64,000 nt of DNA from Lacihabitans sp. CCS-44 (GCF_024343735.1 NZ_RJUE01000066.1:124001-188000); one strand, 5' to 3'. Shown: positions 16,282-26,174, counted from the stretch's first letter. Notes: generated by a model from the sequence alone, not told the origin. Translations and numbers: made by a program.

Positions 16282-17622
16282 TTAGTGGCCACCACCAGCC
16301 ATCGGAATGTTACCAATCTCCACTTTATTGTCAGATTTTATAAGTAAAGTAGCTAGGGCAGAAATCAACAGTAAGACACCTGCAAAGGTTATTGCTTTTC
16401 CGGGATCATTGTTCAGGAAATTCTTTAAAATATATCCGAAAGACAGTGTTTGAATGAGCATCGGTATAACTATCATCATGTTTATTATACCCATATACAC
16501 CCCATATCTTTCCTTTGGGATAGCACCCACCACAATCAAATACGGAATACCCATCATACTCGCCCAGCCTATACCAAAGCCCGTAATGGCTGGAAACAGC
16601 AAGTATTTATTCTCAATCATCGGGAAGGCCAAAAAGCCAATTCCGGCCAAAACCAAACAGAAGGCATGTACCATTTTTGGAGAATATTTTTTTGCAAAAT
16701 AAACCAAACTAAAGGCTACCAAAAACATTACGATATTGTACCAACCATTTACCAATCCCGACCAACTCACGGCCTCGTTGTAAACCGGATTATCCTGATA
16801 AACATTGGTTTTCCAAACCGACTGGGCAATACTTTTGGCTGAATTTTGCCAATAACAAAACAAGGCATACCATTGAAAAAGATACACTAAGGCCAGTTGC
16901 CACATTACTTTGGGCATTTCCATGATTGCTTTTGGTATTTCTTTGAATGGGGTCAGAAGACTCAGCGGCGAAGATTTCATTTCGGCCAATTCTTCATCCG
17001 TCGGTGGTATTTCGGCAGTGGTTCGCATACTCCACCAAACCGAACCAACGGAACATATTGCCCCTAAAAAAAACGAAGCATATACCCAAGTGGGTAATGA
17101 GCCTTTTGTGCCAAGAAATATCATAGGAAAAACGAATATCGAGAGGTTCACCAGCGTTTGGCCCAATCCAGTAAAAAAGCTTTGAGCTTGAAAACCCGTT
17201 GGCTGCTGAGAAGAGTCAAGTTTATCAGCTATAAATGCTCTATATGGCTCCATAGCAGTGTTATTACCAACATCTAAAAGCCACAGAAGGCCGGCGGCCA
17301 TCCAAAGCGAACTACTAAAAGGATATAGAAACAAAGCCAAGCTACACATAACGGCACCTATAAAAAAGTACGGTTTACGTCTACCAAACTTCGGCGACCA
17401 GGTTTTGTCAGACATAGCTCCTATGATGGGCTGTATCAAAAGACCGGTCATTGGTCCTGCAAGATTCAGAATCGGAATTTGGTCAGGACTGGCTCCAAGC
17501 ATATCATAAATGGGATTCACTGCACTTTGTTGCAAGCCAAAGCTGTATTGTATGCCAAAAAAACCAACGTTCATGTTGATAATATTGGCAAAGGTCAATT
17601 TGGGTTTAAAGTTCATATTCAT
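16282..17622 (-). CDS. SLC45/GPH-like MFS sugar transporter
   Basis: 446 residues with about 12 hydrophobic segments. The N-terminal half has Q-Y-S-F-G-L-Q-Q, then P-I-I-G-A-M-S-D-K-T-W-S-P-K-F-G-R-R-K-P-Y, the cytoplasmic loop 2-3 motif of the SLC45/sucrose transporter and GPH families. These are proton-coupled importers of disaccharides such as maltose or sucrose. The gene stands alone, ended by a strong terminator at 16227-16262. Two in-frame ATGs (17620-17622 and 17614-17616) are possible starts. The substrate cannot be fixed from sequence. Confidence 0.85.
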   Translation of the reverse strand: MNMNFKPKLTFANIINMNVGFFGIQYSFGLQQSAVNPIYDMLGASPDQIPILNLAGPMTGLLIQPIIGAMSDKTWSPKFGRRKPYFFIGAVMCSLALFLYPFSSSLWMAAGLLWLLDVGNNTAMEPYRAFIADKLDSSQQPTGFQAQSFFTGLGQTLVNLSIFVFPMIFLGTKGSLPTWVYASFFLGAICSVGSVWWSMRTTAEIPPTDEELAEMKSSPLSLLTPFKEIPKAIMEMPKVMWQLALVYLFQWYALFCYWQNSAKSIAQSVWKTNVYQDNPVYNEAVSWSGLVNGWYNIVMFLVAFSLVYFAKKYSPKMVHAFCLVLAGIGFLAFPMIENKYLLFPAITGFGIGWASMMGIPYLIVVGAIPKERYGVYMGIINMMIVIPMLIQTLSFGYILKNFLNNDPGKAITFAGVLLLISALATLLIKSDNKVEIGNIPMAGGGH

Positions 17623-17748
17623 AGGTTCAAATGTTAGTATTTTTACAAAACAAATTAAAAAAATTATATTCTAGACTTTTATTTTGAATATTTATTAAAA
17701 TTAAAATAACTAATATTGCGGTTTGGCAGGATTGGAATAATTTGGAGA

Positions 17749-19140
17749 ATGAAGATTGGTGATGTAATTATATATTTTAGTATTTTAATATTTCTCTTCG
17801 CTGGAAGGAATGTTTGTGCCCAAAGTATTTCAAAAATAAACAAAATTGAAGTTACTGGCAACTCTAAAACAAAAGAAGGAATCATACTTAGAGAGTTAAC
17901 TTTCAAGCTTGGCGATACATTATCGGCAGCTGAAATCGAAAAAGCAATTGAGAAAAGCAAACAAAATCTCACCAACACCAACCTGTTTTTAACCCTTTCG
18001 ATTCTTTACAATACCGATGATCAGACTACGGACATTTTTATAGTGGTAAAAGAGAGATGGTACTTGGTAGTTTTACCAGAAGTATATTTAGCAGACAGAA
18101 GTTTTAACGAATGGTGGTATGAAAGAAATAGAGATCTTACCAGACTTACTTACGGTATAAGTGCAAAACACTTTAACTTAAGTGGAAACAATGACCAATT
18201 AAAGCTAAAAGCTATGGGTGGGTTTATTCCATATTTCGAACTTTCTTATGCTAAACCTTATATCGATAAACGCAAACGAATTGGTATACGAGCAGGCATA
18301 TTTTATTCCACTCAAAGAACGATGGCTTTTCGTACTTGGAATGACAAACTTGATTTTTTTATTAGTGAGAAACAGATGAGAGAACGGAAAGGTGCCGTTT
18401 TTGAATTTAGACTTCGAAATGCTCTATATCATTTTCATTCTATAAACTTAAGCTATACAAATACTTCCTTAGCAGATACAATTATTAAGCTCAATCCTAA
18501 TTACTTCGGAAAAAATACCACTAAACAAGAAGTTTTTAACTTTACTTACGAATATCGTTTTGACCATCGAGACAATAGGCAATACCCTCTTTCTGGAAAA
18601 CTGCTGTATACCCAACTTAGCAATTTTTATGTCAGAGGTGGTTATAACCAAACAAATCTTTTCGGACTCTACTCATACTTTAGGCCTCTCCACAAATCGT
18701 TATTTTTTGAAAGTAGTGCAAGGATAAAGTTTTCTAGTCCCAGAAAACAATACTACCCGTTAATTACTGGATTAGGGTTTTCGAATAATCTAGTGAGGGG
18801 GTATGAACTATACGTAATAGATGGGCAGCACTACGGTTTATGGAAAAATACTTTGAAATACGAATTATTAAAAAAAGAATTCAATCTAAAAAAATTCATA
18901 AAACTTTCACAATTCAGCACATTACCTTTGGCCATATACCCCAATGCATATCTTGACTTTGGATACATCAAAAACTATTATCCAATTTATAGCAATTCTA
19001 AATTATCAAATAAATTACTAAAAGGTGGTGGTTTGGGACTTGATATTGTGACTTGGTACAATAGTAACGTCAAAATGTATTATTCGATAAACCAAATGGG
19101 AGAAAAAAAATTCTTCTTTGGTATTTCAAGAGATATTTAA
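17749..19140 (+). CDS. POTRA/BamA-type outer membrane protein
   Basis: 463 residues from ATG 17749 (an in-frame TTG at 17716 would place 11 residues before the signal peptide). Signal peptide ends in V-C-A-Q. A single POTRA domain follows (I-N-K-I-E-V-T-G-N-S-K-T-K-E-G-I-I-L-R-E-L), residues about 30-110, then a C-terminal region of alternating beta-strands consistent with a barrel of the BamA/TamA/Omp85 superfamily. It has only one recognisable POTRA, so it is not the essential BamA with five. It may export or insert a specific set of outer-membrane or surface proteins; the partner is unknown. Confidence 0.75.
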   Translation: MKIGDVIIYFSILIFLFAGRNVCAQSISKINKIEVTGNSKTKEGIILRELTFKLGDTLSAAEIEKAIEKSKQNLTNTNLFLTLSILYNTDDQTTDIFIVVKERWYLVVLPEVYLADRSFNEWWYERNRDLTRLTYGISAKHFNLSGNNDQLKLKAMGGFIPYFELSYAKPYIDKRKRIGIRAGIFYSTQRTMAFRTWNDKLDFFISEKQMRERKGAVFEFRLRNALYHFHSINLSYTNTSLADTIIKLNPNYFGKNTTKQEVFNFTYEYRFDHRDNRQYPLSGKLLYTQLSNFYVRGGYNQTNLFGLYSYFRPLHKSLFFESSARIKFSSPRKQYYPLITGLGFSNNLVRGYELYVIDGQHYGLWKNTLKYELLKKEFNLKKFIKLSQFSTLPLAIYPNAYLDFGYIKNYYPIYSNSKLSNKLLKGGGLGLDIVTWYNSNVKMYYSINQMGEKKFFFGISRDI

Positions 19141-19211
19141 TAAATTTTTTTTTAAATACCTTTTTATTAGTACCTTAGCGTTCATTTTTCATACCAACCT
19201 TTACAAAAAAA

Positions 19212-19676
19212 TTGAGCACATTAGCCTTAACTTACCCAAAAAAAAGAAGTACAAACTCTTCAATTAGTAAATTTGCAAACAAAATTTTCGATAATTCAGA
19301 AGGTATTTTTCGAGGATTTAAATTTGGACAAGATATCGATGATATAATCGCCAAAGAGAGATTTAAAGTATTTGAAAGAGAAAAAGACTACGTTGGAGTG
19401 TCCTTTACCAACTCCAAGATGGAAACCATTGATATCTTGTATTACAAAAACTCTTTCAATAAACTTGAAAAAATACAAGTAGACGTTTTCTTAAATACCG
19501 AACATGATAGCAATGAACTTTTTGACCATATCTTTCATCAAATATTTGAAAAGCAAGGGTTTCCCATTCCGATTAAACTTGGCTACTCTTGGAATAGACT
19601 AAACGAACCCAAAATATCACTCTCAAAAGTAAACAACAAAATAGAATACGGCGTATTGTTGATATTAGAAGCCTAG
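19212..19676 (+). CDS. Hypothetical protein
   Basis: 154 residues, no signal peptide or membrane segment. The only nearby start is TTG at 19212; a near-consensus -7 box (TACCTTAG, 19171-19178) stands upstream and supports independent transcription. Composition is rich in Phe, Lys and acidic residues, with two segments resembling each other in mid-protein (K-M-E-T-I-D-I-L-Y-Y and K-I-Q-V-D-V-F-L). I do not recognise the family. It sits between the POTRA/barrel gene and mutL without overlap. Confidence 0.6.
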   Translation: MSTLALTYPKKRSTNSSISKFANKIFDNSEGIFRGFKFGQDIDDIIAKERFKVFEREKDYVGVSFTNSKMETIDILYYKNSFNKLEKIQVDVFLNTEHDSNELFDHIFHQIFEKQGFPIPIKLGYSWNRLNEPKISLSKVNNKIEYGVLLILEA

Positions 19677-19781
19677 GCTCCGTTTTTTTCGAACAATAAG
19701 AAATATCTTTTGAAATGCTATTCGGAATTTCCTCTCAAATTCCTGACCTTTGCCATTTAATTTTTTCAGCAAAAAAACTAA

Positions 19782-21638
19782 ATGGACGTAATAAGACTTC
19801 TTTCTGACTCAATAGCCAACCAAATAGCCGCGGGCGAGGTTGTGCAAAGACCTGCTTCGGTAGTGAAAGAACTCCTGGAAAACTCCATCGATGCAAAAGC
19901 AACCTCTATCCAACTTATCATAAAAGAGTCTGGCAAAATACTTATTCAGGTGATTGACAATGGTCAGGGCATGTCGCCAACAGACGCTCGTATGTGCTTT
20001 GAAAGGCACGCTACTTCAAAAATAAAAGAGTCTGCCGACTTATTTAATATCCGCACGATGGGCTTTCGGGGTGAAGCCCTGGCCTCTATTGCTGCTGTAG
20101 CTCAGGTAGAACTTAAAACAAAAAGGGTTGACGACGAACTTGCCACCATAATAAAAATTGAAGGCTCAGAAGTTAAGAGTCAAGAATTTACCCAAAGCCC
20201 CCAAGGAACAAATTTGGCCATTAAAAATCTTTTTTTCAATGTTCCTGCCAGACGAAATTTCCTAAAGAGCAATCCTGTAGAAATGAAACACATCATCGAA
20301 GAGTTTCAAAGAATTGCCCTCGCACACCCAGAGGTTCAGTTTTCGCTTTTTCACAACGAAATAGAAATCTATAACCTTCCCGAAGCCAAACTGAGCAAAC
20401 GTATAGTAGATGTTCTAGACAAAAGCTACCGTGACCAGTTAGCCCAGTGCCAAATAGACTCCAGTTTTATAAAAATAAATGGTTACGTAGGCAATCCACA
20501 AACAGCAAAAAAAGCCCGAGGTGAACAGTATTTTTTTGTAAACAAGCGTTTTATAAAAAGTAGTTACTTGCACCATGCCGTTACTGGGGCGTTTGAGTCT
20601 ACTATTCCTCAAGGTTCGCATCCTTTCTATGCACTTTTTATAGAAATTGACCCTAGCCATATCGACATAAATATACACCCAACTAAAACAGAGATAAAGT
20701 TTGATGATGAAAAAGCCATTTATGCTATTTTACGGTCAGCTGTAAAACAGGCCATTGGCGTGTATAATCTTACACCAAGTATTGATTTTGAGGCAGATAT
20801 AAACATCGCCAACTTTATCAACCAGAAACCACCTTTGTCAAATTTCGATTCGCAAAATATCCGACCAGATGCCAGAGCGGCGATATCGAGTTTCGAAAGA
20901 GAGCCAAGAAGTTTGGGCGAAATAAATGAAAAAAATAACCGGGGCAACTGGGAAAAGTTATTTGAGGGTTTTGGTTCAAAAATAAATCACGATGAAGACG
21001 AAACCCAGCAAGTTATCTTTAGTAGCAAGGCCAACAGAGTGGAAGACTTGGTGCAATTGCCCAAAGATGGCAGCGACATCAACGCGATACAGGTTCATTT
21101 TCAATACATTATAACTCAGGTTAAAAGCGGTCTTATGCTTATTGATCAGCAACATGCCTATGAACGCATTTTCTACGAAAAATATCTCAAAGAAATTAAC
21201 ACCCACCCAAATGCCTCACAGCAACTTTTGTTCCCCAAAACGGTAACTTTAACCGCCATAGACTATGCAATGAGTTTCGAAATCATAGATATGATAAGAA
21301 ACATCGGCTTCAACGTCGAAGAATTCGGGCAGAACACTTATCTCATCAACGGTGTGCCGAGCCAGTTTATGGACGAAGACGAGGGCGTGTTATTTAAAAG
21401 CATCATAGAACAATACAAAATCAACGAAAATAATCAGAAAGTCGACAAAAAAGAGGCTTTAGCTAAGACGTTGGCCAAACGAAATGCTAGTAAAATGGCC
21501 AAATCGTTATCAAAGTTGGAAATATCGAGCCTTATCAATCAACTTTTTGAAACATCCATGCCTTCTGTGAGCCCTGATGGCAAACCTGTGATGAGTATCC
21601 TAAGTTTAGAAAAAATAGCTAACTTGTTGCTGAATTGA
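19782..21638 (+). CDS. mutL: DNA mismatch repair protein MutL
   Basis: 618 residues. The GHKL ATPase is clear: I-A-A-G-E-V-V-Q-R-P-A-S-V-V-K-E-L-L-E-N-S-I-D-A (motif I, Mg-binding Asn), D-N-G-Q-G-M (motif II), and G-F-R-G-E-A-L-A-S-I (motif III). The C-terminal dimerisation domain contains D-Q-Q-H-A-Y-E-R-I-F-Y-E, an altered form of the DQHAxxExxxxE endonuclease motif, and S-P-D-G-K-P where endonuclease MutLs have C-P-H-G-R-P. So the metal site may be changed or lost. MutL couples MutS mismatch recognition to strand removal. A near-consensus -7 box (GACCTTTG) lies about 30 bp upstream. Confidence 0.95.
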   Translation: MDVIRLLSDSIANQIAAGEVVQRPASVVKELLENSIDAKATSIQLIIKESGKILIQVIDNGQGMSPTDARMCFERHATSKIKESADLFNIRTMGFRGEALASIAAVAQVELKTKRVDDELATIIKIEGSEVKSQEFTQSPQGTNLAIKNLFFNVPARRNFLKSNPVEMKHIIEEFQRIALAHPEVQFSLFHNEIEIYNLPEAKLSKRIVDVLDKSYRDQLAQCQIDSSFIKINGYVGNPQTAKKARGEQYFFVNKRFIKSSYLHHAVTGAFESTIPQGSHPFYALFIEIDPSHIDINIHPTKTEIKFDDEKAIYAILRSAVKQAIGVYNLTPSIDFEADINIANFINQKPPLSNFDSQNIRPDARAAISSFEREPRSLGEINEKNNRGNWEKLFEGFGSKINHDEDETQQVIFSSKANRVEDLVQLPKDGSDINAIQVHFQYIITQVKSGLMLIDQQHAYERIFYEKYLKEINTHPNASQQLLFPKTVTLTAIDYAMSFEIIDMIRNIGFNVEEFGQNTYLINGVPSQFMDEDEGVLFKSIIEQYKINENNQKVDKKEALAKTLAKRNASKMAKSLSKLEISSLINQLFETSMPSVSPDGKPVMSILSLEKIANLLLN

Positions 21639-21692
21639 ACTATTTTGAACCAATTACTCACAAAAATTCTTTAAATATCAAAACCAAAAAAT

Positions 21693-22352
21693 ATGTTTGA
21701 TAGAATAACACCGATGGTGAAAAACCTTTTGATAATAAATGTGGGAGTGCAGATTTTCTCTATGCTTTACTCCATTGACTTCATCCATCAATATTTTGCT
21801 TTTTTTAATCCCCTTTTACCCAACTCTCCAGAATTGCTCAATCCCCTTTTTAAACCTTGGCAGTTTATAAGTTATCAATTTTTGCATGGCGGCATTGGTC
21901 ACCTTTTTAGTAATATGTTCGGTTTGTTTATATTTGGTTCGGCTCTCGAAACATTTATGGGTTCGAAGAAGTTTCTTATTTACTATTTAATATGTGGTGT
22001 GGGAGCGGCGGTTCTAAATTCAGCTTTGGATTTCTTTGAAATGTCAAATATGTCTGTAGATAGCATAGAATATTTAAGGCAAGCCCAGATTCCGATGGTG
22101 GGAGCTTCGGGAGCTATATTCGGAATCTTAATGGCCTTTGGGTTTCTTTTTCCTAATATAGAAATGATGCTTCTTTTTTTTCCGTTTCCCATTAAAGCCA
22201 AATATTTCGTTGCAATGTATGGTATTTATGAACTTGTACAGGGCACCGCAGGCTTACAATCAGGCATAGCACATTTTGCACATTTGGGTGGATTGCTCAC
22301 TGGATTTATTTTATTGAAGTTTTTTGGCTTTTCGAATAGAAATTATTATTAA
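21693..22352 (+). CDS. Rhomboid intramembrane serine protease
   Basis: 219 residues with about six membrane segments. The catalytic dyad is intact: Ser139 in G-A-S-G-A-I-F-G and His197 in H-F-A-H-L-G-G. The first transmembrane loop contains the conserved H-G-G-I-G-H-L-F-S-N-M-F segment. Rhomboids cut transmembrane substrates within the inner membrane. The gene is followed 33 bp later by a second, altered rhomboid on the same strand, so the two are probably co-expressed. Confidence 0.9.
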   Translation: MFDRITPMVKNLLIINVGVQIFSMLYSIDFIHQYFAFFNPLLPNSPELLNPLFKPWQFISYQFLHGGIGHLFSNMFGLFIFGSALETFMGSKKFLIYYLICGVGAAVLNSALDFFEMSNMSVDSIEYLRQAQIPMVGASGAIFGILMAFGFLFPNIEMMLLFFPFPIKAKYFVAMYGIYELVQGTAGLQSGIAHFAHLGGLLTGFILLKFFGFSNRNYY

Positions 22353-22385
22353 ATTCGTGTTCGTTTTCGTTCAATACCATAGCTG

Positions 22386-23285
22386 ATGAGAAGTGTATTT
22401 TCGGACATATTGAATGCTTTTAGGAAAAACAATAATCAAATCATTCAGTTGGTTTTGATTAACGCCTTTGTATTCTTGTCTATAGCACTTCTAAAATTCA
22501 GCTTTAGATTCTTTGCCGATCCAAATTTCTACGTCGAATTTGTTCAAAAAAACATTTATCTCAATTCTTCATTTTTAGAGCTAATCCGAAGGCCTTGGAC
22601 TCTGCTTATGTTTCCTTTCACCAACGCTAGTATATTGGATGTTTTATTTAATGGGTTGGCTTTGTTTTGGTTTGGAAGTATCTTAGTTGATTTTCTTGGA
22701 GGCCGAAAAACAATAATAATTTACATCACTGGAGCCATTTTCTCAGTATTCTTTTATTTAGGAATTTGGACAGTATTGAATATTTTAAACCGAAATACAG
22801 CTAACCCATCAGTGCTTTATGGGGCCTCTGCTGGCATATATGCTGTAATGTTTGCAGCTGTGGCCCTGCTCCCTGAATACGAGCTCATGTTTTTTAGATT
22901 TTTTATTAAACTTAGAATTGTAGCCATAGTATTCTTGGTACTCTCACTGTTGCTCAACCCCCATGCTGGAGTTTTAAACTTAGGAGCTGCTACTTTCGGA
23001 TATCTTCAGGTTAAATTTCTCAGAACTGGCCTTAACATTACGCAACCGATTGAAAACTTCTTTGTTTGGGTTTCCAAACTTAAGCAACCTCAAAAGAAAG
23101 TGATTATAAAAAAATATAGTTCAGTTGGAGAATATAGTAGTAGACATTTCTTTGATGATACGAATGTTCCTAATCAGGAAGAAGTAGACTTTCTTTTAGA
23201 TAAAATAAACAAAGGTGGTGGCTATGAGAGCCTTACCAAAGAAGAAAAAAACAGATTGTACAAGGCCAGTCAGCGAAAAGACTAG
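22386..23285 (+). CDS. Rhomboid-like protein lacking catalytic His, with DUF6576-type tail
   Basis: 299 residues. The membrane part (1-215) aligns with the preceding rhomboid: Ser148 is kept in G-A-S-A-G-I-Y-A, but where the active enzyme has A-H-L-G-G the sequence is L-N198-L-G-A-A, so Asn replaces the catalytic His and the second Gly becomes Ala. The H-G-G-I-G-H loop of the first rhomboid is also not evident. A basic linker leads to a cytoplasmic tail (about 255-299, D-F-L-L-D-K-I-N-K-G-G-G-Y-E-S-L-T-K-E-E) resembling the DUF6576 module found on Bacteroidota rhomboids. It is probably a pseudo-protease that could bind substrates or the neighbouring rhomboid; this is inference. Confidence 0.8.
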   Translation: MRSVFSDILNAFRKNNNQIIQLVLINAFVFLSIALLKFSFRFFADPNFYVEFVQKNIYLNSSFLELIRRPWTLLMFPFTNASILDVLFNGLALFWFGSILVDFLGGRKTIIIYITGAIFSVFFYLGIWTVLNILNRNTANPSVLYGASAGIYAVMFAAVALLPEYELMFFRFFIKLRIVAIVFLVLSLLLNPHAGVLNLGAATFGYLQVKFLRTGLNITQPIENFFVWVSKLKQPQKKVIIKKYSSVGEYSSRHFFDDTNVPNQEEVDFLLDKINKGGGYESLTKEEKNRLYKASQRKD

Positions 23286-23349
23286 TCAATGGAAACAAAT
23301 AAAACATTTTGGCTTTGCAGAAAGTTAGAATGAAATAATTAAACGCAAT

Positions 23350-25278
23350 ATGCTAATAACCCAGGGCGAACTACTAAAAGGTATAAATCTACCCAAGGAC
23401 TTAAAGAAACTAAGACCTGACCAGATGCATCAGGTCTGCCAAGAACTAAGACAATTCATAATTGACATGGTGTCTGTTCATGGTGGGCATTTTGGGGCAA
23501 GCTTGGGAGTTGTAGAGCTTACAGTAGCCCTGCACTATGTGCTAAATACGCCAGACGATCAACTGATTTGGGATGTCGGACATCAGGCATACGGTCATAA
23601 GATCCTTACTGGCAGAAAAGACAAATTCTATACCAATCGTATTTATGGAGGCATTTCAGGGTTTCCAAAAAGAAAAGAAAGCGAATATGACTCTTTCGGG
23701 GTAGGACACTCTTCCACCTCTATATCTGCTGCTTTGGGTATGGCCATGGGGTCGTTGCACAACGGCGAAAAACACCGCCAGCATGTGGCTGTAATTGGTG
23801 ACGGAGCTCTTACAGCAGGATTGGCATTTGAAGGGATGAACCACGCTGGATCTATAAACGACGCCAATCTTTTGATTATTCTCAATGACAACTGCATGGC
23901 AATAGACCCAAATGTTGGTGCGTTAAAAGAATATTTGACCGATATAACTACCTCAAAAACCTACAACAAAGTAAAAGACGAAGTCTGGAATTTGTTGGGC
24001 AAAATGAGCAAGTTTGGCAAAAGTGCAAGAGATATTGTGGCCAAAGTAGAAAACGCCATGAAAGGTGCTCTACTTAGCCAAAGTAATTTCTTTGAGGCAC
24101 TTAATCTTAGATATTTCGGGCCGATTGATGGGCATGACATAGATCATCTGGTAGCCGTATTAAAGGATATGAAAAATATCCCAGGCCCTAAAATATTGCA
24201 TGTACTTACCGTTAAAGGTAAAGGCTATGCACCAGCAGAACTCGACCAAACCAAGTGGCACGCTCCTGGTCTTTTCGATAAAGTAACTGGAGAAATCAAG
24301 AAAAAAATTATTACGCAGCCAACAGCACCAAAGTATCAAGACGTTTTTGGTCACACCATAGTGGAGTTGGCTGAAAAGAACCCAAAAATAGTTGGAATTA
24401 CACCAGCTATGCCTTCAGGATCCTCCTTGAACATCATGATGAAAGCAATGCCAGACAGGGCTTTTGATGTGGGCATTGCAGAACAACATGCAGTTACACT
24501 TTCTGCCGGAATGGCTACTAGAGGTTTGGCAGTATACTGTAACATCTATTCTTCTTTTATGCAAAGGGCTTATGACCAAGTCATTCATGATGTTTGCATT
24601 CAAAATTTACCGGTAATTTTCTGCTTAGACAGAGCTGGCTTTGCAGGTGCAGACGGCCCAACACATCACGGTGCTTATGACATAGCATTTATGCGTTGCA
24701 TACCCAACATGGTAGTAGCATCACCAATGAACGAAGAAGAACTCCGAAATCTCATGTTTTTAGCTCAATCTGATAGTTTTCAGGCGGGAACAGAAGCCAT
24801 CACACTCAGATATCCAAGAGGTGAAGGTGTTATGCCAGATTGGAGAACACCTTTTTCTGAAATAAAAGTAGGCGAAGGCCGTAAACTGAAAGATGGGGAG
24901 GATTTGGCAATTCTTAGTTTCGGTCCAACCGGCAACGAAGTCACCAAGGCGATTGAAATACTTGAACCTGAGTTCAGCGTAGGACATTACGATATGCGTT
25001 TTGCAAAACCGCTGGACGAGGCCCTACTTCACGAGGTTTTTGAGAAATTTACTCATGTAATTACCGTAGAAGATGGTTGCCTACAAGGAGGAATTGGCTC
25101 AGCCATTTTGGAGTTTATGGTGGACCACAATTATACTGCAAAAGTAAAACGTTTAGGAATTCCTGACAGATTGGTGGAACATGGCGAGCAGTATCAGCTT
25201 TATGCCGAATGTGGCTATGATGCTGCTGGCATTGTAGAAACTGTCCGTTCTTTACAGATTCAAGGTCACTTGGCATGA
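23350..25278 (+). CDS. dxs: 1-deoxy-D-xylulose-5-phosphate synthase
   Basis: 642 residues, standard length. The thiamine diphosphate site is visible: G-D-G-A-L-T-A-G-L-A-F-E-G-M-N with N-D-N (GDG...N motif), the early G-G-H-F-G-A-S-L-G-V-V-E-L and H-Q-A-Y-G-H-K-I, and in the Pyr domain A-E-Q-H-A-V-T and D-R-A-G-F-A-G-A-D-G-P-T-H-H-G. The enzyme condenses pyruvate and glyceraldehyde 3-phosphate in the first step of the MEP isoprenoid pathway. The stop overlaps the start of the AAA ATPase gene by 4 bp. Confidence 0.96.
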   Translation: MLITQGELLKGINLPKDLKKLRPDQMHQVCQELRQFIIDMVSVHGGHFGASLGVVELTVALHYVLNTPDDQLIWDVGHQAYGHKILTGRKDKFYTNRIYGGISGFPKRKESEYDSFGVGHSSTSISAALGMAMGSLHNGEKHRQHVAVIGDGALTAGLAFEGMNHAGSINDANLLIILNDNCMAIDPNVGALKEYLTDITTSKTYNKVKDEVWNLLGKMSKFGKSARDIVAKVENAMKGALLSQSNFFEALNLRYFGPIDGHDIDHLVAVLKDMKNIPGPKILHVLTVKGKGYAPAELDQTKWHAPGLFDKVTGEIKKKIITQPTAPKYQDVFGHTIVELAEKNPKIVGITPAMPSGSSLNIMMKAMPDRAFDVGIAEQHAVTLSAGMATRGLAVYCNIYSSFMQRAYDQVIHDVCIQNLPVIFCLDRAGFAGADGPTHHGAYDIAFMRCIPNMVVASPMNEEELRNLMFLAQSDSFQAGTEAITLRYPRGEGVMPDWRTPFSEIKVGEGRKLKDGEDLAILSFGPTGNEVTKAIEILEPEFSVGHYDMRFAKPLDEALLHEVFEKFTHVITVEDGCLQGGIGSAILEFMVDHNYTAKVKRLGIPDRLVEHGEQYQLYAECGYDAAGIVETVRSLQIQGHLA

Positions 25279-26072
25279 TATTACAAAGTTTTGGATTAAG
25301 AAATCTGCCCGAAACGGAGGAATTCCCCTTTAATCTGGAACTTGTAAAAAACCTTCCTTATATATCTCTTAAAAAGCCTGTTACGTTTTTTGTAGGAGAA
25401 AACGGCTCCGGAAAATCAACACTTCTGGAGGCAATTGCCTACGCTTCAGCCGTACCGACCGCTGGTGGAATTAGTATCTCCGACGATCCGTTGATGCAGG
25501 CAGCAAGGGAATTGGGCAAAATGCTATCGCTGAGATACGTTGAAAAAAGCAGCCGAGGTTTCTTTGCCAGGGCCGAAGATTTCATTGGTTTTGTGAAAAA
25601 TATCCTTAGGAGCATTGCCGAATTAGATGCTGAAATTAAGGACATTAAAGAAACTTGGACAGGTGGAGATATCAGTAGGGCTCTGAGTCCATTGCTAAGC
25701 GAAAGAAAAGAAATAACCGACCGCTACTCCGAAAACCTTGATGCTATGAGCCATGGAGAAGGTTTTTTGAAGTTTTTCAATACCCGAATTACTGGCAAAG
25801 GCCTATACCTCATAGACGAACCCGAAGCCGCCCTATCCCCTGCCCGACAATTGAGCTTGATTGTTTTGATCCAAGAAGCTGTAAAAAACAAAGGCTCACA
25901 ATTTATCATAGCCACGCATTCGCCCATCATCATGGCTATGCAAGAAGCCCAAATTCTACATTTTGAAAACAACGCCATTACCGAAATCAACTACACCGAA
26001 ACTCCTCATTATCAACTCACCAAGGCATTTATGGACAATCCTGAGCGGTATTTGAGAGAGTTGGAGGGGTGA
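25275..26072 (+). CDS. AAA/ABC-type ATPase (RecF/SMC-like head)
   Basis: 265 residues. Walker A is G-E-N-G-S-G-K-S-T at about residues 42-50; signature-like S-H-G-E-G is in the middle; Walker B is L-Y-L-I-D-E-P-E-A-A-L-S, and a switch H follows in I-A-T-H-S-P. This is the ABC-ATPase-like head found in stand-alone AAA_21-type proteins, with only a short insert where SMC/RecF proteins have coiled coil. ATG overlaps the dxs stop (ATGA at 25275-25278), so translation is coupled. Function unknown; no toxin or nuclease partner is adjacent. Confidence 0.85.
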   Translation: MILQSFGLRNLPETEEFPFNLELVKNLPYISLKKPVTFFVGENGSGKSTLLEAIAYASAVPTAGGISISDDPLMQAARELGKMLSLRYVEKSSRGFFARAEDFIGFVKNILRSIAELDAEIKDIKETWTGGDISRALSPLLSERKEITDRYSENLDAMSHGEGFLKFFNTRITGKGLYLIDEPEAALSPARQLSLIVLIQEAVKNKGSQFIIATHSPIIMAMQEAQILHFENNAITEINYTETPHYQLTKAFMDNPERYLRELEG

Positions 26073-26174
26073 TATTTGCGATTTGAAAATCACAAAAGAT
26101 TTGGTTTGTCCAAAAAGAGGTCTAAATATTTTGCAATTTTGACCGTTAATGTTCAATCATAACAAAGCACCACA

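Noticed and set aside
16450-16842. Plus-strand frame of 130 codons
   Set aside because: Antisense to the MFS transporter; no start-site support.
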